From Microbacterium sp. cf046 (GTDB lineage Bacteria > Actinomycetota > Actinomycetes > Actinomycetales > Microbacteriaceae): DNA of 64,000 nt. Positions 42,036 to 51,891 of this stretch are shown here, piece by piece. Positions within the stretch are counted from its first letter, which is position 1. Each line of letters begins with the position of its first letter. The DNA is taken from NCBI RefSeq assembly GCF_900114345.1, contig NZ_FOZJ01000002.1, forward strand, positions 620,001 through 684,000, given 5' to 3'. Position numbers and translations under genes: made by a program. The notes under the pieces were generated by a model. It was not told the origin of the DNA, did no database searches, and worked only from the letters and a program-made list of their open reading frames with translations.

Positions 42036-43394
42036 TCAGGACCCCGACCCCAGAATCCTGCGGATCTTCTCCAGCCGGGCCTGCACATCCCGCTCCTGAC
42101 CGTGCCCGGTCGGCTCGTAGTAGCGCTTCGAGGACAGCTCGTCGGGCAGATACTGCTGGGCGACCACGCCGACCTCCGAGTCATGCGGGTAGCGGTAGCC
42201 CTTGCCGTGGCCCAGGCGCTTGGCACCGGGGTAGTGCGCGTCGCGGAGGTGTGCGGGAACCCGTCCGAACCCGCCTGCTCGCACATCGGCGATAGCCTTG
42301 TCGATCGCGAGATACGCGGCGTTCGACTTCGCCGTCGTCGCCAGGTAGGCGGTGGCCTCGGCGAGCGGGATGCGGCCCTCCGGCATCCCGATGAAGGCGA
42401 CCGCGTCGGCGGCCGCGACCGCGATCACGAGCGCCTGCGGATCGGCGAGCCCGATGTCCTCCGACGCCGAGATCACGAGTCGTCGCGCGATGAATCGAGG
42501 GTCCTCCCCCGCTTCGACCATCCGCGCGAGGTAGTGCATCGCGGCATCCACGTCGGACCCGCGGATCGACTTGATGAAGGCGCTGATGACGTCGTAGTGC
42601 TCGTCGCCCTGACGGTCGTAGCGCAGGAGCGCGCGGTCCACGGCGTTGGCGACGTGGTCTGCGCTGATCTCGAGCGGCCGGGTGTCGGTGGCCGTGTCGG
42701 GATCGGCGTCGTCGTCCGGCGCCGGCTCGGCGAGGGACGCTGCCGCCTCGAGCGCGGTGAGGGCACGGCGGGCGTCCCCCGAGGAGAGGCGCACCAGCGC
42801 CTCGCGCGCCTCGGGCAGCAGCGTGACTCCACCGCCGAATCCGCGCGGGTCTGCGATCGCACGGTCGATCAGCATCCCCAGGTCGTCATCGGTGAGGGGC
42901 TGAAGGGTCAGCAGGAGCGACCGCGACAGCAGTGGCGAGATCACGGAGAACGAGGGGTTCTCGGTCGTCGCCGCGATCAGCACGACCCAGCCGTTCTCGA
43001 CGCCCGGAAGCAGGGCGTCCTGCTGCGCCTTCGTGAACCGGTGGATCTCGTCGAGGAAGAGGATGGTGGACTGGCCGTACAGATCGCGCTGGTTCAGCGC
43101 CTCCTGCATGACTTCGCGCACATCGCGCACACCGGCGGTGACCGCCGAGAGCTCGACGAAGCGCCTCCCCGACGATCGCGCGATCGCCTGCGCGAGCGTC
43201 GTCTTGCCGGTTCCGGGTGGGCCCCAGAGGATCACCGATGCGGCCGCGCCGGTGGAGACATCCGGTCGTGCCAGAAGCACGAGCGGCGAGCCGGATCGGA
43301 GCAGATGGGACTGCCCCGCGACCTCGTCGAGCGATGTGGGTCGCATCCGCACCGCGAGGGGCGTCTGCCCCTGGAAGAGTGCGGCGGAGGTCAC
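42036..43394 (-). CDS. rarA: Replication-associated recombination protein A (RarA/MgsA AAA+ ATPase)
   Basis: RarA acts at stalled or gapped replication forks. The 452-residue AAA+ protein has Walker [13 protein letters not shown], Walker [27 protein letters not shown] (sensor 1) and [11 protein letters not shown], and a C-terminal tetramerisation region with [22 protein letters not shown]. The start is GTG 43394. It is divergent from the 43507 gene. Confidence 0.94.
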   Translation of the reverse strand: MTSAALFQGQTPLAVRMRPTSLDEVAGQSHLLRSGSPLVLLARPDVSTGAAASVILWGPPGTGKTTLAQAIARSSGRRFVELSAVTAGVRDVREVMQEALNQRDLYGQSTILFLDEIHRFTKAQQDALLPGVENGWVVLIAATTENPSFSVISPLLSRSLLLTLQPLTDDDLGMLIDRAIADPRGFGGGVTLLPEAREALVRLSSGDARRALTALEAAASLAEPAPDDDADPDTATDTRPLEISADHVANAVDRALLRYDRQGDEHYDVISAFIKSIRGSDVDAAMHYLARMVEAGEDPRFIARRLVISASEDIGLADPQALVIAVAAADAVAFIGMPEGRIPLAEATAYLATTAKSNAAYLAIDKAIADVRAGGFGRVPAHLRDAHYPGAKRLGHGKGYRYPHDSEVGVVAQQYLPDELSSKRYYEPTGHGQERDVQARLEKIRRILGSGS

Positions 43395-43463
43395 GGATCA
43401 AGGCTAACGGCCGGGTCCGACCATCGGCGCCGGCCCGGGTTTGGCCGCCGACTCGGCGGCCCG

Positions 43464-43469
43464 TAGGAT
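43464..43469 (+). promoter_or_regulatory. Candidate -10 box of the 43507 gene
   Basis: TAGGAT, 38 bases before GTG 43507 and followed by GGGAGG as ribosome-binding site, fits a TANNAT -10 box. Confidence 0.4.
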
Positions 43470-43506
43470 CAAGCCGCCCGGGTGACCGGGGAGCGAGGGA
43501 GGTCCC

Positions 43507-43824
43507 GTGGCGACGGGTGGAAAGCAGCGCGATTCGCGCGACGGCCGCGAGCGAGCGCGGGTGTACCAGGCCCGTCGGGCGTTCCATGAGAGCCAGGCGA
43601 AGCGCCGCACGCGTGACAACGTCATCGCCGGCGTCGGTGGCGGGCTGCTGATCCTCGCTGTCATCGCCGGTCAGGTCGCGTACTTCGTGGCCGGTCCCGG
43701 CGCTCCTGCTCCGACTCCCTCGGCGACGCCGTCGTCCACGACCACGCCCGGCCCCAGCGCGACCCCCTCCGCATCCCCGGCTCCGAGTGAGACGCCGGCG
43801 GCCACACCGACGCCCACGCCCTGA
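43507..43824 (+). CDS. Small membrane protein with Pro/Thr/Ser-rich tail
   Basis: The 105-residue product has a basic N-terminus (KQRDSRDGRERARVYQARRAFHES up to residue 37), one transmembrane helix (about 39-62) and a tail from about residue 65 of Pro, Thr, Ser and Ala in irregular repeats (SATPSSTTTPGPSATPSASP). The charged N-terminus suggests an inside-facing N-terminus and an exposed tail. I do not recognise a function. The gene precedes the DUF349 gene on the plus strand. Confidence 0.75.
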   Translation: MATGGKQRDSRDGRERARVYQARRAFHESQAKRRTRDNVIAGVGGGLLILAVIAGQVAYFVAGPGAPAPTPSATPSSTTTPGPSATPSASPAPSETPAATPTPTP

Positions 43825-43875
43825 TCGCAACGCGGTGGGGGGCCTCCGCCCTCCGGGGAACCGCTCCGCCCGTAC

Positions 43876-43881
43876 TAGGCT
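43876..43881 (+). promoter_or_regulatory. Candidate -10 box of the DUF349 gene
   Basis: TAGGCT lies 51 bases before GTG 43932 and fits TANNNT. No -35 box is clear. Confidence 0.35.
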
Positions 43882-43931
43882 GGGGCCGTCCATCCCCCAC
43901 AGGCGGCGAGAGCCGCGATGAGGTGCATCCC

Positions 43932-45602
43932 GTGACTGCTGCAGCAGAGTCCACTCCCGAATCCGCCACTGAATCCGCACCGGAGAACGTGCCCGACGAA
44001 CCGGGCACGGCCGAGGTCGCTCCCTCCGTCGAGGCGGCCGCGCAACCCGTCGCCGAAGACGAGTCGCCGACGGACGCCCTCGACGAGGTCGTGAGCGAAC
44101 CCGAAGCGGATGCCGAGCCCGTCGCGGCCGCCGAACCCGCCGCGGATGCCGAGGCCGCGAGCGAACCCGAAGCCGCCGCCGACCCCGCCGGTGATGTTGA
44201 GCCCGAAGGCGCGAGCGAACCCGAAGCCGCTGAACCCGCGGCAGACGCTGAGAGCACGCGTCCCGCGCCGCCGGTCCCGACGCCCGTCGCGATTCCCCAT
44301 GCGCCCTCCCCCGGGCGTCGCCCGGTCGTGCCAACTCCTCCGGTGGATTCGGCGCCCACGGCGTCCGAGCCGGCGGACGCCGAGCCGTGGGGCCGGGTCG
44401 ATGAGGACGGCACCGTATCGGTGCGCGAGGCGGACGGATGGCGCGTCGTCGGAGAGTACCCCGACGGGACGGCCGACGAGGCGCTCGCCTACTACCAGCG
44501 GAAGTTCGCAGACCTCGCCGGCGAGGTCGCCCTGCTCGAGACGCGCTATCGCAGCGGCGGAGCCTCGCCTGCCGACCTGCGCACGACCGCCCGGGCCCTC
44601 CACGAGAAGCTCCAGGGCGCGGCAGCAGTAGGCAACCTGGCGGCGCTCGATGCGCGCGTGCTGGCGCTCACCGGAGTCCTGACCGCCGCATCCGAGACGG
44701 AGGCGGCCGCCTCGCGGCAGGCCGTCGACGAAGCGGTCAAGGCCCGCACCGAGCTCGTCGAGAAGGCCGAAGCGCTCGCAGCGCGCGATCCGAGAAGCGT
44801 GCAGTGGAAGCAGGCATCGGCCGAGCTCGCATCCCTGTTCGACCAGTGGCAGTCGCAGCAGCAGAACGGTCCGAGGCTGCCGAAGTCGACGGGTCAGCAG
44901 CTGTGGAAGCGGTTCCGCGACGCCCGCGCGACCGTCGACAAGCACCGCCGCGAGTTCTACGCCGAGCTGGATGAGGCACACAAGGGCGTCCGCGATCAGA
45001 AGGCACGCCTGGTGGAGAAGGCCGAAGCGCTCGCCCCGAAGGGCGAGGACGGCATCGCCGCCTACCGCGAACTGCTCGACCAGTGGAAGACCGCGGGACG
45101 CGCGGGCAAGAAGGCCGACGACGCGCTCTGGGCGCGATTCAAGGCCGCCGGCGATGCGCTCTACGGGGCGCGCGGCGAACGAGAGGCCGCGGACGCCGAG
45201 GCGTCGCGCGAGAAGATCGAGGCCAAGCGTGCCCTCCTCGAGGAAGCCCGCGGGATCCCCGACGAACGCGATCTGGCCAAGGCGCGCAGCGCCCTCACCG
45301 CCATCCAGCGGCAGTGGGACGACATCGGCCGCATCTTCCCGCGGGAGAAGGAGCGCGTGCTCGACGACGACCTCCGCCGCATCGAGACCGCCATCCGCAG
45401 CCGGGAAGAGACCGACTGGAAGCGCAACAACCCCGAGACGAAGGCACGCGCGAACGACATGACGCGCCAGCTCACCGAAGCGATCGAGAAGCTCGAGGAC
45501 GAACTGGCGGCCGCGAAGAAGTCGGGCGACAAGGCGGCGATCGCCAACGCGTCCGAGGCGCTCGATGCCCGCCGTGCCTGGTTGAACGCGCTCGGCGGCT
45601 GA
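43932..45602 (+). CDS. DUF349 domain protein with acidic Ala/Glu/Pro-rich N-terminus
   Basis: The first 150 residues are Ala/Glu/Pro-rich with repeats of SEPEA; after that come repeated DUF349-type helical units (FKAAGDALYGAR, RRIETAIRSREETDWKRNNPE and WKQASAELASLFDQW). A distinct domain around residues 155-190 contains the motif GRVDEDGTVSVREADGWRVVGEYPDGT. DUF349 proteins are predicted coiled-coil proteins of unknown role. GTG 43932 is chosen because GAGG lies about nine bases upstream; GTG 43923 is an alternative. Product about 556 residues. Confidence 0.88.
   Translation: MTAAAESTPESATESAPENVPDEPGTAEVAPSVEAAAQPVAEDESPTDALDEVVSEPEADAEPVAAAEPAADAEAASEPEAAADPAGDVEPEGASEPEAAEPAADAESTRPAPPVPTPVAIPHAPSPGRRPVVPTPPVDSAPTASEPADAEPWGRVDEDGTVSVREADGWRVVGEYPDGTADEALAYYQRKFADLAGEVALLETRYRSGGASPADLRTTARALHEKLQGAAAVGNLAALDARVLALTGVLTAASETEAAASRQAVDEAVKARTELVEKAEALAARDPRSVQWKQASAELASLFDQWQSQQQNGPRLPKSTGQQLWKRFRDARATVDKHRREFYAELDEAHKGVRDQKARLVEKAEALAPKGEDGIAAYRELLDQWKTAGRAGKKADDALWARFKAAGDALYGARGEREAADAEASREKIEAKRALLEEARGIPDERDLAKARSALTAIQRQWDDIGRIFPREKERVLDDDLRRIETAIRSREETDWKRNNPETKARANDMTRQLTEAIEKLEDELAAAKKSGDKAAIANASEALDARRAWLNALGG
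44093..44227 (+). repeat. Three direct copies of GAGCGAACCCGAAGC
   Basis: The 15-base unit recurs at 44093-44107, 44159-44173 and 44213-44227 inside the DUF349 gene and encodes SEPEA each time. It suggests unequal recombination or slippage in the acidic N-terminal region. Confidence 0.8.
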
Positions 45603-45700
45603 TCCCCACCCGCCTCGCGCTCGGCGAGTTCCGCCGAAGGTTCTCCACAGACCGTCGACGTGCGACCGACCACCACTGTGCATCGGGCACAGTGGCTGTC

Positions 45701-46264
45701 ATGCCCTCACCGTTCCTGTACTTCGCAGACGAGCGGCTCTCCCCCGCAGAGCTGTCCGCCGCGCGGCTCGACGGGCACCTCGTCGAGCTCGGCGACGCGT
45801 ACATCCCGGCCGACGCGGTCGAGACGCGGGAGCTGCGGGCAGGCTCCCTGCAGGCGCTGCTCGGAGAAACCCTGGCCGCCACCCATCTGAGCGCCGCGTG
45901 GGTGCACGGAGCGCTCCCCGAGCCGCCTGCCAGGCACACGGTTCAACGCGCAGTCGCTCGGCGCCTGCACCAGGTGATCGGCCGGCGGCTGCACTATCGC
46001 GACCTCTGCGTCGACCCGTCGGATCTGCTCTCGATCAGCCGGGTGTGGATCACCGCACCGGTGCGAACCCTCGCCGACCTCGCACGGGTCGACGACGCGG
46101 AGCACGCACGCGCCGCTCGCCTGCTGATGGATGCCGAACCAGGGCTCGCCGAAGAGGCGATCGAATGGCTCGAGACCCACGGGGCGCTCCCCCACAAACG
46201 GGCCGCCCTCGCGTTCCTGCGCGCGGTGACCGGCCGGACGGCCGGCGACGTCAGGACGACGTGA
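45701..46264 (+). CDS. AbiEi-like antitoxin family protein (tentative)
   Basis: The 187-residue product has [18 protein letters not shown] and an Arg-rich middle ([19 protein letters not shown]). The order of an N-terminal winged-helix-like part and a C-terminal region of this kind resembles type IV antitoxins of the AbiEi family, many of which stand alone in Microbacterium. No partner toxin of the AbiEii nucleotidyltransferase type is nearby. The ATG 45701 start follows a ribosome-binding region that is not obvious. Its end overlaps the rsh stop by 14 bases on the opposite strand. Confidence 0.55.
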   Translation: MPSPFLYFADERLSPAELSAARLDGHLVELGDAYIPADAVETRELRAGSLQALLGETLAATHLSAAWVHGALPEPPARHTVQRAVARRLHQVIGRRLHYRDLCVDPSDLLSISRVWITAPVRTLADLARVDDAEHARAARLLMDAEPGLAEEAIEWLETHGALPHKRAALAFLRAVTGRTAGDVRTT

Positions 46265-48500
46265 CGCGGTAGACGTCGTAGACGGCGTCGATCCGCCGCA
46301 CCGCGTTGAGCACGCGCTCGAGGTGGACGATGTCGCCCATCTCGAAGACGAAGCGGCTCAGAGCCAGGCGGTCGTTCGTGGTCGAGACGGTTGCCGACAG
46401 GATGTTGACGTGGTGCTCGCTCAGCACGCGGGTCACATCGCTGAGCAGTCCGGATCGGTCCAGCGCCTCGATCTGGATCTGCACCAGGAACACGCTCTTG
46501 GTCGTCGGCGCCCACTCGACCTCGATGATCCGTGCCGGATCCTCCATGAGCGAACTGACGTTCGTGCAGTCCGACCGGTGCACCGAGACGCCGCTGCCGC
46601 GCGTGACGAATCCGACGACCTCGTCACCGGGAACGGGCGTGCAGCACTTCGCGAGCTTGACCAGGATGTCGGGAGCGCCGCGGACCAGCACACCGGAATC
46701 GCCCCCGCGCGGCTGACGGGAGCGGCCGACGTGCGGGATGTCGATCGGACCCGTCGAAGTGTCGCTGGCGCTCACGAGCGCTGTGACCTTCTCGATCACG
46801 GACTGCGTCGAGACATGCCCTTCGCCGACTGCTGCATAGAGCGCCGAGACGTCCTCGTATTTCAGCTGCTGCGCGACCTCGGTGAACGAGTCCTGGCTCA
46901 TCAGCCGCTGGAGGGGCAGGTTCTGCCGGCGCATCGCCCGCGCGATCGCCTCCTTGCCCTGCTCGACGGCCTCCTCGCGGCGCTCCTTCGTGAACCATCC
47001 GCGGATCTTGCTGCGGGCGCGAGTGCTCCTGACGAAGGTCAGCCAGTCCTGGCTGGGTCCGGCATCCGGATTCTTCGAGGTGAAGACCTCGACCACATCG
47101 CCGCTCTGCAGCTCGGATTCCAGCGGCACGAGACGACCGTTGACCTTCGCGCCCATCGTGCGATGGCCCACCTCGGTGTGCACGGCGTAGGCGAAGTCGA
47201 CGGGTGTCGCACCGGTCGGCAGCCCGATCACCCTGCCTTTCGGCGTGAAGACGTAGACCTCCTTCGCGCCGATCTCGAATCGCAGCGAGTCGAGGAATTC
47301 GCCCGGGTCGGCGGTCTCGGCCTGCCAGTCCGAGATGTGCGCGAGCCACGCCATGTCGGCATCGACCGACTTCGCGTCGGGCTTGCCGCCGGTGAGGCGC
47401 TCCTTGTACTTCCAGTGCGCGGCCACGCCGTACTCGGCCTGCTGGTGCATCTCGTTCGTGCGGATCTGGATCTCGACCGTGCGCCCGCCCGGTCCGATGA
47501 CCGTCGTGTGCAGCGACTGGTACAGGTTGAACTTTGGGGTGGCGATGTAGTCCTTGAACCGGCCGGGCAGCGGGGTCCACCGGGCGTGGATCGCCCCGAG
47601 CACCGCGTAGCAGTCGCGGACGCTCCCGACCAGGATGCGGATGCCGATCAGGTCGTAGATGTCGTCGAACTCGCGACCGCGGACGACCATCTTCTGGTAC
47701 ACGGAGTACAGCTGCTTGGGACGGCCCATCACGCGTCCCCGGATGCGCAGGTCGCGCAGGTCTCCGTCGACTGCTTCGATCACGTTGTGCACGTACTGCT
47801 CGCGCTGCGGCGTCCGCTGCTTGACGAGGCTCTCGATCTCGGCGTACAGCTTCGGGTGCAGCACCGCGAAGGACAGGTCCTCGAGCTCGGATTTGATCGT
47901 CTGGATGCCGAGCCGGTGCGCCAGGGGCGCGTAGATCTCGAGGGTCTCGGTGGCCTTCCGCTGCGCCTTCTCCGGTGGGACGAACCCCCATGTCCGCGCG
48001 TTGTGCAGCCGGTCGGCCAGCTTGATCAGCAGCACCCTGATGTCGCGCGACATCGCGACGATCATCTTGCGGACCGTCTCGGCCTGCGCGCTCTCGCCGT
48101 ACTTGACCTTGTCGAGCTTCGTGACCCCGTCCACGAGCATCGCGACTTCGTCGCCGAACTCCGCCTTCAGCGTCTCCAGCGCGTAGCCGGTGTCTTCGAC
48201 CGTGTCGTGCAGGAGTGCTGCGGCGATCGCCTTGGGCCCGAGCCCGAGGTCGGCGAGGATCTGCGCGACGGCGAGCGGGTGGGTGATGTAGGGCTCACCG
48301 CTCTGGCGGGTCTGCCCCTTGTGCGCCTCATCGGCGACTGTGTAGGCGCGCTCGATGATCGACAGATCGCCCTTGGGATGGTGCGTGCGCACCGTCCGCA
48401 GGAGCTGCTCGACATCGTCGCGCCGGGCGGACCGCGAGAAGATCCGCGGAACCAGGCGGCGCAGCGACGAGGACTGGGCGGGAGGAACGGTCTCGGTCAT
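46251..48500 (-). CDS. rsh: Bifunctional (p)ppGpp synthetase/hydrolase Rsh
   Basis: Rsh makes and degrades (p)ppGpp in the stringent response. The 749-residue protein has the HD hydrolase domain (His98-Asp99 in LLHDTVEDT), the RelA_SpoT synthetase domain ([34 protein letters not shown]), a TGS domain ([27 protein letters not shown]), the zinc-finger-like region and a C-terminal ACT domain (from about residue 670). ATG 48500 fits. It precedes the sec operon and the order rsh-secFD-yajC-ruv matches Mycobacterium. Confidence 0.96.
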   Translation of the reverse strand: MTETVPPAQSSSLRRLVPRIFSRSARRDDVEQLLRTVRTHHPKGDLSIIERAYTVADEAHKGQTRQSGEPYITHPLAVAQILADLGLGPKAIAAALLHDTVEDTGYALETLKAEFGDEVAMLVDGVTKLDKVKYGESAQAETVRKMIVAMSRDIRVLLIKLADRLHNARTWGFVPPEKAQRKATETLEIYAPLAHRLGIQTIKSELEDLSFAVLHPKLYAEIESLVKQRTPQREQYVHNVIEAVDGDLRDLRIRGRVMGRPKQLYSVYQKMVVRGREFDDIYDLIGIRILVGSVRDCYAVLGAIHARWTPLPGRFKDYIATPKFNLYQSLHTTVIGPGGRTVEIQIRTNEMHQQAEYGVAAHWKYKERLTGGKPDAKSVDADMAWLAHISDWQAETADPGEFLDSLRFEIGAKEVYVFTPKGRVIGLPTGATPVDFAYAVHTEVGHRTMGAKVNGRLVPLESELQSGDVVEVFTSKNPDAGPSQDWLTFVRSTRARSKIRGWFTKERREEAVEQGKEAIARAMRRQNLPLQRLMSQDSFTEVAQQLKYEDVSALYAAVGEGHVSTQSVIEKVTALVSASDTSTGPIDIPHVGRSRQPRGGDSGVLVRGAPDILVKLAKCCTPVPGDEVVGFVTRGSGVSVHRSDCTNVSSLMEDPARIIEVEWAPTTKSVFLVQIQIEALDRSGLLSDVTRVLSEHHVNILSATVSTTNDRLALSRFVFEMGDIVHLERVLNAVRRIDAVYDVYRVTSS

Positions 48501-48527
48501 CCGATTCCTCCCATCCGCAGGAGTTCA

Positions 48528-48533
48528 ATCCTA
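48528..48533 (-). promoter_or_regulatory. Candidate -10 box of rsh
   Basis: TAGGAT on the minus strand, 27 bases before the rsh ATG and followed by a GGGAGGA ribosome-binding site, fits a TANNAT -10 box. It lies in the 74-base gap after secF. Confidence 0.45.
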
Positions 48534-48574
48534 TGCCTGCGGCGCACGGCCCCTCGCGTCGGCGGGTCCCGGTC

Positions 48575-49564
48575 TCAGACGGGCACTCCCGCCCGCTCGC
48601 GTGCGGACAGCGCGCGAGCGTCGCGCGCCTTGACGGCGGGTTCGCGCTCTCGCAGCAGCGAGTACAGCGGCGATGCGACGAACAGCGTCGAGTACGCCGC
48701 GACGATCGTGCCGACGAAGATCGCGAGCGAGATGTCGGTGAGGGTCTGGGCGCCCAGCCAGAGCGCGCCGATGAAGAGGATCGCACCGGTCGGCAGGATC
48801 GCCACGACCGTGGTGTTGATCGATCGGATCAGCGTCTGGTTGACCGCGAGGTTGACGGACTCGCCGAACGTGCGCCCCGACACCTCTCCGTCCTCGGTCG
48901 TGTTCTCCCTGATCTTGTCGAAGACGACGGTCGTGTCGTACAGCGCGTACGACAGGATCGTCAGGAAGCCGATCACGGCCGCCGGCGAGATCTCGAAGCC
49001 GCACAGCGCGTAGACGCCGATCGTGATGATGAGGACGTCGAGCAGGCCGATGATCGAGGTGACCGACATCTTCCAGGTGCGGAAGTACAGCGCGAGGATC
49101 AGGAAGGTGAGCGCGAGGAAGATCGCAAGTCCCCAGAGCGACTGCCGGGTCACATCGGCGCCCCAGCTCGGCCCGATGAAGGATGCGGTCACTTCGCTGA
49201 CGGGGACGTCGTACGCCTCGGCGAGCGCGCTCGTGACCTGCAGCGACTCGTCGGGTGTCAGCTGGTCGGTCTGGACTCGGACCGTGCTGTCGCCGACCGT
49301 GGTCACCTTGGTGACGGCATCCGGAACGACGGATTGCACGGCCTCGGTGGCGACCGCCTGGTCCGGCGAGGACACGCCCGAGACGGTGAACTGCGATCCG
49401 CCGGTGAACTCGATCGAGAACTGGATCGGCCGGAACAGCGGCACCAGCGCGGAGCCGATCACCAGGATCGCCGCGATGATGAACCACAGACGCCGGCGTC
49501 CGACGAACGGGAACGAGGTCTTGCCGGTGTAGAGGTCGTTGCCGAACTGGCTCATGGAGCGCAT
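48575..49564 (-). CDS. secF: Protein translocase subunit SecF
   Basis: SecF with SecD uses the proton gradient to complete export by SecYEG. The 329-residue protein has the family N-terminus (FSIEFTGGSQFTV), six hydrophobic segments and IGFLTILSYALYDTTVVFDKIREN with the conserved Asp of the family. ATG 49564 overlaps the secD stop by one base (TGATG); a second in-frame ATG at 49555 also fits. It follows secD directly. Confidence 0.96.
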   Translation of the reverse strand: MRSMSQFGNDLYTGKTSFPFVGRRRLWFIIAAILVIGSALVPLFRPIQFSIEFTGGSQFTVSGVSSPDQAVATEAVQSVVPDAVTKVTTVGDSTVRVQTDQLTPDESLQVTSALAEAYDVPVSEVTASFIGPSWGADVTRQSLWGLAIFLALTFLILALYFRTWKMSVTSIIGLLDVLIITIGVYALCGFEISPAAVIGFLTILSYALYDTTVVFDKIRENTTEDGEVSGRTFGESVNLAVNQTLIRSINTTVVAILPTGAILFIGALWLGAQTLTDISLAIFVGTIVAAYSTLFVASPLYSLLREREPAVKARDARALSARERAGVPV

Positions 49565-51297
49565 CAGAGCTCTCCCTCCTTGTCGGGCGTGGACGGTTTG
49601 CCGGTGTCGGGGACCTTCGTCAGCTCGGCCTGCTTCCGCTCGGCGATCGTCTGACGCCTCTCGGCCTCACCGCGCGACCGTGAGGCGCGACGCTCGGCCT
49701 GCGTCTTGGTGGACTGCGCGACCGGCGCCCGGAACTGCGCGCGACCTCGGTAGACCGCGCCGAGCGCGGCCGGATCCATGCCGGAGAGCGGATGCCCGGA
49801 TCCGAAGAATCTCGTGCGCGCGAGCAGCTGCATGACGGGGTGCGTGAACAGGATGAAGATCATGACGTCGATGACCGTGGTGAGTCCGAGCGTGAACGCG
49901 AAGCCCTTCACGGTCGCATCGGCCAGGATGTACAGCACCACGGCAGCCAGGATGTTGATCGACTTCGAGATGTAGATCGTGCGCTTGGCGCGATCCCAGC
50001 CGTCCTCGACGGCGCCGGTGATGGACTTGCCGTCGCGCAGCTCGTCTCGGATTCGCTCGAAGTACACGATGAACGAGTCGGCGGTGAATCCGATCGACAC
50101 GATCAGACCCGCGACACCGGCCAGCGACAGGCGGAAGCCCATGCGCCAGGCCAGGATGCAGATCGTGATGTACGTGAGCACACCCATGACCGCGAGCGAC
50201 GCGATGATCACCAGTCCGAGCGCGCGGTAGACGATCAAAACGTAGACGGCCACGAGCGCGAGGCCGATGAGTCCGGCGATGAGGCCGATCTGCAGCTGCT
50301 GCGATCCGAGCGTGGCCGAGATCGTGTCGGAGCTGACGACTTCGAAGCTCAGCGGCAGCGCGCCGTACTTGAGCTGGTCGGCGAGCACCTTGGCGGTCTC
50401 CTGCGTGAAGCTGCCGGTGATGCTCGGGTCGCCGCCCAGGATGATCGCGTTCATCGAAGGCGCCGACAGCACGTACCCGTCGAGCACGAACGCGAACTGG
50501 TTCAGCGGCGGGTCGGCGCCGTAGAGGCGCTGGCTGATCTCACCGAACGTCTTGGTGCCGGCATCGTCGAACTTCAGGTTGACCGACCACTGGCCGTTGG
50601 TCTGCTGCAGGCCGTAGGTCGCATCGGTGATCGAGGAGCCGTCGAGTTCGACCGGGCCGAGGATGTACTTGACGCTGCCGTCGGCCTCGCACGTGATGAG
50701 CGGCTCGTCCTTCGGCGCGTTGGCCGGGTCGTTGGCGGGATCGTCGCAGTCGTACGAGAGGAACTCCGCGTACAGCGCTTCGGTCACCCAGGCCGGGTCG
50801 CTTCCGTTGGTCGGCTCCGCGGTGGGTGTGGAGTTGAGCGTCGGATCCGGGGTCGGGTACGGCGTCTCCTTGCCGTCGTCGCCCACGAAGGTGGTGGCCG
50901 GCTCGCCGGCGTAGAGCACGGCGCGCAGCTGCAGCTGCGCGGACGCCTCGATCCGCTGCCGCGTCTGCTCGTCGGCCTGTCCGGGGATCTGGACGACGAT
51001 GTTCTTGCCGCCCTCGGTCGTCACATCGGCCTCGCCGACGCCGGAGGCGTCGACGCGCTGGCGGATGATCGTGACCGCCTGGTTCATCTGGTCTTCGGTC
51101 GGCGCGCTGCCGTCGACGGTCTGCGCCTCGAGGATGATCTGCGTGCCGCCCTGGAGGTCGAGCGCGAGCTCAGGGGTCCAGGAGCTCGCCTTGAACACGT
51201 AGACGCCGAGTGCGTTGATGCCGAACAGCAGTGCGGTGATGATCAGAAGACCGGTCAGCGCACGCCAGGCATGCCGGACAGGGGTGGATGTCGCCAC
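49564..51297 (-). CDS. secD: Protein translocase subunit SecD
   Basis: SecD has six transmembrane segments and a large periplasmic-like domain. The 577-residue protein has the family signature LALDLQGGTQI, TIIRQRVDASGVGEADV, and GFTADSFIVYFERIRDELRDGK in the last part. The extracellular loop around residues 140-200 has a low-complexity Thr/Pro/Asp segment typical of actinobacterial SecD. It starts with GTG 51297 and the tail after about residue 515 is polar, Arg/Lys-rich. Confidence 0.96.
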   Translation of the reverse strand: MATSTPVRHAWRALTGLLIITALLFGINALGVYVFKASSWTPELALDLQGGTQIILEAQTVDGSAPTEDQMNQAVTIIRQRVDASGVGEADVTTEGGKNIVVQIPGQADEQTRQRIEASAQLQLRAVLYAGEPATTFVGDDGKETPYPTPDPTLNSTPTAEPTNGSDPAWVTEALYAEFLSYDCDDPANDPANAPKDEPLITCEADGSVKYILGPVELDGSSITDATYGLQQTNGQWSVNLKFDDAGTKTFGEISQRLYGADPPLNQFAFVLDGYVLSAPSMNAIILGGDPSITGSFTQETAKVLADQLKYGALPLSFEVVSSDTISATLGSQQLQIGLIAGLIGLALVAVYVLIVYRALGLVIIASLAVMGVLTYITICILAWRMGFRLSLAGVAGLIVSIGFTADSFIVYFERIRDELRDGKSITGAVEDGWDRAKRTIYISKSINILAAVVLYILADATVKGFAFTLGLTTVIDVMIFILFTHPVMQLLARTRFFGSGHPLSGMDPAALGAVYRGRAQFRAPVAQSTKTQAERRASRSRGEAERRQTIAERKQAELTKVPDTGKPSTPDKEGEL

Positions 51298-51338
51298 GGA
51301 GGGTCAGCTTTCTGAGAGCCCGGGAAGGGGCGAGCGGG

Positions 51339-51803
51339 TCAGGCCTTGGGCTTGGTTTCCGGGTCGGTGTCGGGCTCCGCCGTCGGCTCGGTCTCGGTCG
51401 CGCGCGACTGGTCGTCGCTGATGGAGCTGATCGAACCGCTGGCGACACCGGCGACGTAGCCGGCCTCGCTGGCTTCCGACTCGATGAATTCGTCCTCGGT
51501 CACGGCGCCCTGCGCGGGGTCGACGACGCGGAGGATGGCCTGGCTGTGGACCTTGATCTCGACTCCGGGAGCGATCTGGACGAGCGCGGGCTGGTCGAGG
51601 TTGTCGGGGTCGTAGGCGACGATCGTGCCGTACAGGCCGCCCTGCAGCAGGACCTCGGCGCCGGGGACCGTCTGGCGGGCCTTGGCCTCCTGCTCGGTTT
51701 TCTGCTTCGCCATGCGGCGGCGCGAGCTCCAGAACATGAAGCCGAGGAGGACGACCAGCAGGATGATGAGGCCGTAGTTGCCGAAGAACGTGGCGATGTC
51801 CAT
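51339..51803 (-). CDS. yajC: Preprotein translocase subunit YajC
   Basis: YajC is the small partner of SecDF. The 154-residue protein has one N-terminal helix (FFGNYGLIILLVVLLGFMFW), the cytoplasmic core QTVPGAEVLLQGGLYGTIVAY and an acidic C-terminal tail (ETEPTAEPDTDPE) that is longer than in E. coli. ATG 51803 is supported. It follows ruvB by 84 bases and is followed by secD. Confidence 0.93.
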   Translation of the reverse strand: MDIATFFGNYGLIILLVVLLGFMFWSSRRRMAKQKTEQEAKARQTVPGAEVLLQGGLYGTIVAYDPDNLDQPALVQIAPGVEIKVHSQAILRVVDPAQGAVTEDEFIESEASEAGYVAGVASGSISSISDDQSRATETEPTAEPDTDPETKPKA

Positions 51804-51885
51804 GGAGGCGAGAGCACCTTTCGAATCAGGCGCGCGCCGTGGCGGCACTGCCTTGCAGGGAGGGGGTAGGCGAGAGCCTCCAGCG

Positions 51886-51891
51886 ATTATA
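51886..51891 (-). promoter_or_regulatory. Candidate -10 box of yajC-secDF
   Basis: The minus strand reads TATAAT, a perfect -10 hexamer, 83 bases before the yajC ATG. It overlaps the ruvB stop codon, so the sec genes can be transcribed apart from ruv. Confidence 0.55.

Noticed and set aside
46323-49013. 896-codon open frame on the plus strand opposite rsh and secF
   Set aside because: Shadow frame antisense to two well-supported genes, with no recognisable domain.
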